Below, in pieces: positions 6,522 through 11,345 of a stretch of 13,499 bases of DNA (position 1 is its first letter; every line of letters begins with the position of its first letter). This DNA is from CAZLFA01 sp964558665. GTDB taxonomy: Bacteria > Desulfobacterota > Syntrophia > Syntrophales > PHBD01. The translations under genes and the position numbers were made by a program. The stretch is from the NCBI GenBank assembly GCA_964558665.1, contig CAZLFA010000090.1, forward strand, positions 1 to 13,499. The letters run 5' to 3'. A model generated the notes under the pieces. It was not told where the DNA came from and ran no database searches. It saw nothing but the letters and a program-made list of their open reading frames with translations.

Positions 6522-7801
6522 TGAAATTCAGGCTGATATACCCCCGCTGGGAAAAACTCGAAAGGCAGACCGAGTTCCATCTTCCTCCTCATGGCCCGGT
6601 AGTTTTCGCCGCAACCCTGCCGGACGATATTGAAGTGGACTTTATCGATGAAAATGTTGAACCTGTAGACTATAACCGGCCGGCAGACTTCGTCGGCATA
6701 TCCATGATGCTGACCAGCCAGGTGAAGAGAGGCTGGGAGATTGCCGCTGCGTATAGGGCGAAGGGCATCAAGGTCATCGTCGGCGGGATAGCCGTTATGC
6801 TGCACGCCGAGGAGATGGCCTCCCACGCGGATTCAGTTTTTCTGGGCGAAGCGGAAGGGCGAATGGAGGAAGTATTCGCAGACTTCAAAAACGGCAGCCT
6901 CAAACCGGTTTACGACTACCTGGGAAATTTTCCGCCGATTGAATCGGTGGGAAGCGCACGGCGCGGCATACTCAACAGGGAGCTGTACAACTACAAGGGT
7001 GTGCAGATGGTGGACCTTGTTCACACTTCACGCGGGTGCCGCTTCAACTGCTATCCCTGCTGTGTGAGTTACCTGGGCGGCAGGCAGTTCAGGCCGCGGC
7101 CCTATGACAAGGTCATCGAGGAACTGGCAGGCATAAACAACAACCGTCTTTTTGTAGTGGACAATTCTCTGGCGCAAAACAGGGAGTGGGAGATAGGTCT
7201 CTTCAAGGAAATGATCCCGCTCAAGAAAAAGTGGTGCTGCCACCCCATTGAAAACGACGATACCGTGCTGGATCTGGCTGCGCAGGCCGGTGCCTGGTAC
7301 GTCTATCAGGCTGTGTTCGACACATCCGATTTTATCAGAGAAAGAATCAAGCGCTATCAGGACCACGGCATAGGCGTCGAAGGGACGATTCTCCTGGGAC
7401 TTGACGAGCATACGGAAGATTCAATCAGGCGACTGATCGATTTTCTCCTGGAAATAAAACTCGACCTGGCCGAGTTCACTGTACTGACGCCGTTCCCGCA
7501 CACACGTACGTTTGACGACCTGCACAGGGAAAAGCGCATTCTTTCCTACGACTGGAACGATTACACGGCGGGAAAGGTGATTTTTCAGCCGAAACACATG
7601 ACTCCCGAGAAGCTGCAGGAGCTTTATCATTACGCATGGGATACCTTCTACAGGGATGAACCGCAGAACTACAAAATGTTCAAGCTGTTCAAGCGCGTCA
7701 TCGAAAAGGAAAAACAGGACAACACGCATCGCCCCAGAAGACGCGATCTTTCATTTTTGAAGTTCGGGCGTGAAGCCGGCAGGGAAGCAAAAACATCCTG
7801 A
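6521..7801 (+). CDS. B12-binding-domain radical SAM protein
   Basis: A 426-residue radical SAM enzyme. Residues 1-115 form a cobalamin-binding-like Rossmann domain (PPHGPVVFAATLP, VGISMML, VIVGG, FLGEAEG). It lacks the classic DxHxxG histidine, so cobalamin binding, if any, would be base-off without a protein His ligand. Residues 167-185 carry the [4Fe-4S] motif CxxxCxxC at Cys173, Cys177 and Cys180, with an extra Cys181. The C-terminal part (TPFPHTRTFDDL, 323-334, then DWNDYTAG and HMTPEKLQELY) resembles the DUF4070-type tail of this class. Relatives perform methylations, ring formations or other radical tailoring of lipids and pigments; the substrate here is unknown. AAGGAA lies 8 nt before the ATG, and the start overlaps the previous stop (TAATG), so it belongs to the operon. 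Confidence 0.88.
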   Translation: MKFRLIYPRWEKLERQTEFHLPPHGPVVFAATLPDDIEVDFIDENVEPVDYNRPADFVGISMMLTSQVKRGWEIAAAYRAKGIKVIVGGIAVMLHAEEMASHADSVFLGEAEGRMEEVFADFKNGSLKPVYDYLGNFPPIESVGSARRGILNRELYNYKGVQMVDLVHTSRGCRFNCYPCCVSYLGGRQFRPRPYDKVIEELAGINNNRLFVVDNSLAQNREWEIGLFKEMIPLKKKWCCHPIENDDTVLDLAAQAGAWYVYQAVFDTSDFIRERIKRYQDHGIGVEGTILLGLDEHTEDSIRRLIDFLLEIKLDLAEFTVLTPFPHTRTFDDLHREKRILSYDWNDYTAGKVIFQPKHMTPEKLQELYHYAWDTFYRDEPQNYKMFKLFKRVIEKEKQDNTHRPRRRDLSFLKFGREAGREAKTS

Positions 7802-7821
7802 CTTTATCTCCGGAACAAATT

Positions 7822-8304
7822 ATGGAAACCATCCGTTCGTGGATTGCCAAGTTGAGCAGCCTGATGAACGCCGTCTCATCTTTTGCCATACTGGCGCTGA
7901 TGTTTCTGACTGCCGCCGACATAGTGTTCAGAAAACTCACAGGGGAAAGCATTGTCGGGACGGTTGAATTGTCGGAATTCCTGATGGTCGTCCTTGTCTA
8001 TTCAGCCATAGCCCAATGTGAGATGCTGAACCGCAATGTAAAGGTCGATCTACTCTCCGGCCGCTTGAGCAGCAGCCTTCTTGCAATTACCGGTACGATT
8101 TCATCATTGGCGGGATTTCTTTTGTTTGCCCTGATAGCCGCAGCAGCCGTCTCATACGCATTTTCCATCAAGTCGTCGGGAGAAGTGTCCATGGATCTGC
8201 AGATAGCCAGATATCCCTTTGTCCTTCTGACGGCAGCGGGCTGCGCGGCGCTGTCCCTGGTATATTTCAGCAGGCTTCTGTCTTCCCGCAAGGATCCGCA
8301 ATAA
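7822..8304 (+). CDS. dctQ: TRAP transporter small permease (DctQ-type)
   Basis: A 160-residue integral membrane protein with four predicted transmembrane segments (about 17-38, 49-66, 86-110 and 128-150), the standard DctQ layout. The family-typical block FRKLTGESIVGTVELSEFL (35-53) is followed by a conserved region with N-R-N-V-K-V-D-L. It partners the large permease encoded 2 nt downstream. TRAP systems import carboxylates and related acids using an ion gradient and an extracytoplasmic binding protein. No DctP gene is in the window. It begins 20 nt after the radical SAM gene, so it is likely part of the same transcript. Confidence 0.9.
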   Translation: METIRSWIAKLSSLMNAVSSFAILALMFLTAADIVFRKLTGESIVGTVELSEFLMVVLVYSAIAQCEMLNRNVKVDLLSGRLSSSLLAITGTISSLAGFLLFALIAAAAVSYAFSIKSSGEVSMDLQIARYPFVLLTAAGCAALSLVYFSRLLSSRKDPQ

Positions 8305-8306
8305 TT

Positions 8307-9611
8307 ATGACTCCTCTGGCAATCGGCATCGTCGGCATTCTGGTCATGTTCATCTTTATGCTGATGCGCATGCAGATTGGAATTGCCATGGCATTGGTAG
8401 GCTTCTCCGGATTTATGATGCTGACGTCACCGGAAGCAGCCTTTTCCATGCTGGGAATGTCAGCCTACCAGACCGCTGCCTCATACGCCCTGACGGTCAT
8501 CCCACTCTTCATGCTCATGGCTCAGCTTGCCGGTCAGTCAGGGATGGGTTTCGATCTCTACCAGTCTCTTTATCGCTGGATCGGCAATCTGCCCGGCGGA
8601 CTCGCGATGGCTACGGTCTGCGCCTGTGCCGGTTTTGCGGCCATCTCCGGGTCATCCCTGGCCACAGCCGCTACCTTGGGTATGGTGGCGCTGCCGGAGA
8701 TGAAGCGCTACCGCTACGACGATGCCCTCGCTACCGGATGCGTCGCCGCCGGCGGCACGCTGGGCATACTGATTCCGCCCAGCACAATAATGATAATCTA
8801 CGGCATACTGACCGAACAGTCGATCGGCACTCTTTTCATCGCCGGCATCATCCCCGGAATAGTCCTTATGGCGCTTTTCCTTGTAACCATACTTGTAATG
8901 ACCGTCAGAAACCCTGCCATTGCTCCTCCCGGGAGCTCATTTTCAATGCGGGAGAAGCTCGTATCTCTGAAAGGAACAGCGGGAATCATCATAACCTTTC
9001 TGCTGGTCATCGGCGGCCTCTATCGGGGATGGTTCACCCCCACAGAAGCGGCTGCCGCCGGCGCATTCATCGTTTTTATTATCATCGCACTCAAACGCAA
9101 GGCGACTGTGGGCAATATAACGGCAGCTCTCAAGGAAACGGCAACGACTACCGCCATGATCTTCACCATCCTGATCGGCGCCAATATTTTCAACTATTTC
9201 ATGACGGTCAGCGGATTGCCCGCCGGTTTCTCGGAGTATGTAACCGGCCTGGGAATGAACCGCCACGCAGTAATGATTTTAATCTGTCTTCTGTACATTA
9301 TCCTTGGATGCCTCATGGAGGGTATGGCCATTATGTTCCTGACCATTCCCATTATTTTCCCGCTTGTTGTCGGTATGGGATTCGATCCCGTCTGGTTCGG
9401 CGTTTTGATAACCATCCTCATAGAAATGGGGCTTATCACCCCGCCGGTAGGCATTAATGTCTTTGTCATCAGCGGCATTGTTCGGGACGTGCCGATGAGC
9501 AAAGTTTTTCGCGGTATACTGCCCTTCTTTGTCGCCATGCTGGTATGTCTGGTCCTGCTTCTGCTTTTCCCGGGGCTGGCGCTCTTTCTCCCCTCGACGA
9601 TGTCCGGTTAG
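8307..9611 (+). CDS. dctM: TRAP transporter large permease (DctM-type)
   Basis: A 434-residue polytopic inner-membrane protein of normal DctM length, with roughly a dozen hydrophobic segments. Recognisable family blocks are AISGSSLATAATLG, GGTLGILIPPS followed by IIYGILTEQSIG, and near the C-terminus the paired block GLITPPVGINVFVISGI. These belong to the DctM/IT-superfamily core that forms the substrate and Na+ path. AAGGAT lies 11 nt before the ATG, inside the end of dctQ. It closes the seven-gene operon; repeat I copy B begins 14 nt after the stop. The substrate is unknown because the binding protein is missing here. Confidence 0.93.
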   Translation: MTPLAIGIVGILVMFIFMLMRMQIGIAMALVGFSGFMMLTSPEAAFSMLGMSAYQTAASYALTVIPLFMLMAQLAGQSGMGFDLYQSLYRWIGNLPGGLAMATVCACAGFAAISGSSLATAATLGMVALPEMKRYRYDDALATGCVAAGGTLGILIPPSTIMIIYGILTEQSIGTLFIAGIIPGIVLMALFLVTILVMTVRNPAIAPPGSSFSMREKLVSLKGTAGIIITFLLVIGGLYRGWFTPTEAAAAGAFIVFIIIALKRKATVGNITAALKETATTTAMIFTILIGANIFNYFMTVSGLPAGFSEYVTGLGMNRHAVMILICLLYIILGCLMEGMAIMFLTIPIIFPLVVGMGFDPVWFGVLITILIEMGLITPPVGINVFVISGIVRDVPMSKVFRGILPFFVAMLVCLVLLLLFPGLALFLPSTMSG

Positions 9612-9624
9612 ACACAGAAATGAA

Positions 9625-9796
9625 CCCGGATTACGCAATAGAATTCCTAGGCACTTGGATAAGTGAATATTATCCAGGTCAAAGGGGTTTTAAAGCGGCG
9701 AATCAAATATTTTTCCTGAGAAAAATATTCTGAGCTGCGGAAAGCCTCTTTGAACAGGATGACAAAGGGTATTACGTCTTTATCGCGTAATCCGGG
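9625..9796. repeat. Repeat I, copy B (intact MITE-like element)
   Basis: A 172-bp element. Perfect 12-bp terminal inverted repeats lie at 9625-9636 (cccggattacgc) and 9785-9796 (gcgtaatccggg). They are flanked immediately by ATGAA on both sides (9620-9624 and 9797-9801), a candidate 5-bp target duplication. Inside are ggataa / ttatcc arms (a small hairpin near 9657-9675), a G-U-tolerant stem pairing 9680-9690 with 9741-9752, and a perfect 10-bp stem at 9706-9715 / 9720-9729. No open frame of note is inside, so any transposition would need a transposase in trans. Confidence 0.8.
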
Positions 9797-9909
9797 ATGA
9801 AATATGGAAAGCTGAATTGCCGGCATTAAGACATCAGTCACCTTCCTGTAAGACAATCGAAAAAGAGAAATGAGTTTAAAATTTAATGCCTTACCTATTC
9901 TTCTCTGCC

Positions 9910-9934
9910 TAATATGTATTTCTGCTACATATTA
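9910..9934. promoter_or_regulatory. Perfect 9-bp palindrome, candidate operator
   Basis: TAATATGTA (9910-9918) and TACATATTA (9926-9934) are exact reverse complements with a 7-nt spacer. It lies 20 bp upstream of the -35 box at 9954, a place suited to a dimeric regulator. AT-rich composition makes an RNA hairpin terminator less likely. Confidence 0.45.
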
Positions 9935-9953
9935 AATAGGATTTCTTTCATTA

Positions 9954-9982
9954 TTGACATGCAGTTGTCATGCGCCTACATA
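9954..9982 (+). promoter_or_regulatory. Sigma70-type promoter with overlapping dyad
   Basis: TTGACA (9954-9959), a 17-nt spacer and TACATA (9977-9982). The -35 box is part of an inverted repeat TGACA / TGTCA (9955-9959 and 9966-9970, 6-nt spacer), a possible repressor site. Transcription would run through repeat II and reach the small gene at 10256 with a leader of about 265 nt. Confidence 0.55.
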
Positions 9983-10032
9983 TATGCGCATAACAGTCCA
10001 GGCAACACAGGAATACACACAAGTTAGTGTCC

Positions 10033-10072
10033 ATCCGGAAACTCCGGATGCTGAAACTTATAGTTTCCGGAT
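10033..10072. repeat. 11-bp inverted repeat with an alternative nested stem
   Basis: atccggaaact (10033-10043) pairs perfectly with agtttccggat (10062-10072). A second gaaact (10053-10058) can pair with agtttc (10062-10067) through a 3-nt loop. The three pairings of the same right arm (including repeat II) are mutually exclusive. Confidence 0.5.
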
Positions 10073-10205
10073 TGGAAAGAGGTTATTTTTCGTTCCGGCA
10101 AGGAGATCAAGGGATTGCGCGGAGGCGTACTTAATGTACGTCGCACAAGCAATACCGCAGATCGACACAGCCGGAGCGGAAAAGAGCCCTTTCCGGACGG
10201 AAACT
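10062..10205. repeat. Repeat II: 144-bp long-hairpin element
   Basis: The ends form imperfect inverted repeats: agtttccg...ggaaag..gg (10062-10082) against 10187-10205. Inside, 10086-10099 (tttttcgttccggc type) pairs with 10170-10183 (gccggagcggaaaa). At the tip CGTAC / GTACG (10126-10130 and 10136-10140) closes a ttaat loop. The whole unit could fold into one extended hairpin. Its right half is shared with 338-375. Upstream, an 11-bp arm (10033-10043) can also pair with 10062-10072, competing with the long fold. Confidence 0.6.
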
Positions 10206-10255
10206 GGTTACTATCCAACAAAGTCACAGCAGACAGGTCAGGGGGGAAACGGGAA

Positions 10256-10465
10256 ATGATATTTGATCGCCACGAAGAGCAATGTATCAAATGCGCCTGC
10301 TACATCAAGAACATCGATGGCGAGGTGCGAAAGATCATGGACGAATGGAAGATGAGTTGCACAAACGACCGATACTGCCACCAGGATAACCCATGCGACG
10401 TATTTATCAAGAAATGGAAATACCGCGGCGAGGATTACACTGTTGGAAAAAGCGCTCATACCTAG
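10256..10465 (+). CDS. Small six-cysteine protein, unknown function
   Basis: A 69-residue, charged, soluble product. Cysteines lie at 10, 13, 15, 35, 41 and 47 (C-x2-C-x-C, then three spaced five residues apart), suggesting metal (zinc or Fe-S) or disulfide ligation. I do not recognise the family. The start at 10256 is chosen because an AGGGGG run (10240-10245) lies about 10 nt upstream and the frame becomes protein-like only from here. The same frame is open back to 10115, but that part lies in repeat II. It may share a transcript with the FHA gene 171 nt downstream. The chance that it is not a gene is appreciable. Confidence 0.5.
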   Translation: MIFDRHEEQCIKCACYIKNIDGEVRKIMDEWKMSCTNDRYCHQDNPCDVFIKKWKYRGEDYTVGKSAHT

Positions 10466-10481
10466 ACACAGGATAGCGCTC

Positions 10482-10634
10482 TTATTGAGATCCGTTTTCA
10501 AGCTGCAGAGTGATGCTGCCGTCACGAAAAACGATAAGTTCCAGTCCGGGGTTTGCATGTTGATCGGGAACCAGGTGTACGGGCATCATGTCAAACTTCT
10601 TTCTCACCGCCACACAGCATTCCAGGAAGCGAGT
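10482..10634 (-). pseudogene. Protein-like open frame, possible 5'-truncated remnant
   Basis: A minus-strand frame of 50 codons between stops. It has no ATG near its beginning; GTG at 10613 or ATG at 10589 are the possible starts. The predicted peptide reads like real protein: TRFLECCVAVRKKFD, MMPVHLVPDQ, then PGLELIVFRDGSITLQLENG at the end, with an ordinary codon pattern. It faces the FHA gene and fills the gap between the Cys-rich and FHA genes. It could be the C-terminal remnant of a lost gene or a small gene with a rare start. I do not recognise the family. Confidence 0.28.
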
Positions 10635-10636
10635 TC

Positions 10637-10936
10637 ATGAAGTTTGTTGCTGAAATCACCAGCGGCCCTCATCAGGGGAAAAAATTCGAAACCGCTTTAT
10701 TCCCCATAAGCATCGGGCGACTAAAAAATAATCACATACCAATATCTTTTGACAGGCATATTTCCAGAACCCATTGTATAATATACAGGGATGAGGGCGG
10801 ACTCTTCATAACCGACATGAAAAGCAAAAACGGAACATACGTCAACAATACATTAATCACATCATCAATCAGGATATGTGCTGGTGACATTATAACCCTG
10901 GGATATACAAACCTCAGGCTTCTTTCCCTTTCTTGA
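10637..10936 (+). CDS. Small FHA-domain protein
   Basis: A 99-residue protein that is essentially one forkhead-associated domain, a phosphothreonine-peptide binding module. The canonical blocks are present: Gly27-Arg28 (ISIGR), Ser43-Arg44-x-His46 (SRTH) and Asn65-Gly66-Thr67 (SKNGTYVN). No kinase, phosphatase or secretion gene adjoins it. The start at 10637 has AGGAAG about 7 nt upstream and begins directly before the domain. The same frame is open to 10553, but that extension has no domain character. The gene is visibly richer in A/T and in ATA codons than the operon upstream, which may point to a different origin. It may signal to the PAS protein downstream, but that is only proximity. Confidence 0.88.
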   Translation: MKFVAEITSGPHQGKKFETALFPISIGRLKNNHIPISFDRHISRTHCIIYRDEGGLFITDMKSKNGTYVNNTLITSSIRICAGDIITLGYTNLRLLSLS

Positions 10937-10948
10937 CCAATTGCCTTC

Positions 10949-10972
10949 GGGAAAAGGGGCTTTTCCGCCCCG
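10949..10972 (+). terminator. Weak terminator-like hairpin after the FHA gene
   Basis: GGAAAAG (10950-10956) pairs with CTTTTCC (10960-10966) through a 3-nt loop. Alternatively GGGGC (10956-10960) pairs with GCCCC (10967-10971). The following ggtgttatcgtttt has only a broken T-run, so termination would be inefficient. Confidence 0.35.
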
Positions 10973-11014
10973 GTGTTATCGTTTTGTGATCATGTTTGCC
11001 GGGCATGCGACAAG

Positions 11015-11185
11015 CCCAAATTACGCAACAGAACGTATAGACACTTGGATAAGTGAATATTATCCCGGTTAAAGGGGTTTTAAAGCAGCGAATCAAATAT
11101 TTTTCCTGTGAAAATATTCTGAGCCGCGGAAAGCCGCTTTGACCAGGATGCCAAAGGGTATTACATCTTTATCGCGTAATCTGGG
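11015..11185. repeat. Repeat I, copy C
   Basis: A 171-bp copy, same orientation as copies A and B and very similar to B throughout. The terminal inverted repeats are slightly mutated (cccaaattacgc at 11015-11026; gcgtaatctggg at 11174-11185). The inner stem lost one A on the right arm (gaaaatatt). Flanks acaag and ataaa do not form a clear target duplication, so this copy looks older than B. Confidence 0.78.
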
Positions 11186-11345
11186 ATAAAATCTTCCGGT
11201 CAATCCCTCGTCTCTCCGCCGATACGGAAAGATACTCTTTCAAAGTCGTATACAGACAGCCTCGATTGCAGAGGCTCATGACGGGAGGCGAAAGCGAAAA
11301 CGTGCGTTGCCTGATAAATCCTTTTTCAATCGGATGCTGTAAATC
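11186..11345. other. Leader of the PAS sensor gene
   Basis: No gene is seen. Small stems are present: AGCCTC / GAGGCT around 11260-11278, and an AGGC...GCCT pairing enclosing a GGCGAAAGC element around 11286-11313. I could not match these to a known riboswitch class. Together with the FHA 3' flank and repeat I copy C, it makes a 409-bp gap between genes. Confidence 0.4.

Larger units (their letters stand above)
9802..10255. other. Non-coding leader region upstream of the small Cys-rich gene
   Basis: No gene is supported here. It holds a 9+9 bp palindrome (9910-9934), a promoter-like sequence (9954-9982) overlapped by a dyad, and repeat II (10062-10205). A 101-codon open frame at 9954-10259 begins inside the promoter and runs through repeat II; its product has no recognisable domain, so it is treated as spurious. 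Confidence 0.6.

Noticed and set aside
8738..9457. 239-codon plus-strand frame inside dctM
   Set aside because: His/Arg/Asn-rich shadow of the dctM frame, which carries conserved DctM blocks over the same bases.
9954..10259. 101-codon plus-strand open frame
   Set aside because: It starts inside the promoter-like sequence and passes through repeat II; probably a repeat-derived artefact.
10443..10640. 65-codon plus-strand open frame between the Cys-rich and FHA genes
   Set aside because: Overlaps the end of the Cys-rich gene, no domain, and the opposite strand reads more like protein in the same place.
3612..11185. CRISPR array
   Set aside because: The three repeat I copies are ~170 bp, kilobases apart and contain terminal inverted repeats; there are no regularly spaced short repeats and no cas genes.
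11015..11185. Target-site duplication at repeat I copy C
   Set aside because: The flanking pentamers (acaag and ataaa) differ, unlike the exact ATGAA pair at copy B.
11205..11345. Cyclic-di-GMP or other known riboswitch before the PAS gene
   Set aside because: A GGCGAAAGC element and small stems are present, but I could not align the conserved bases of any known class.
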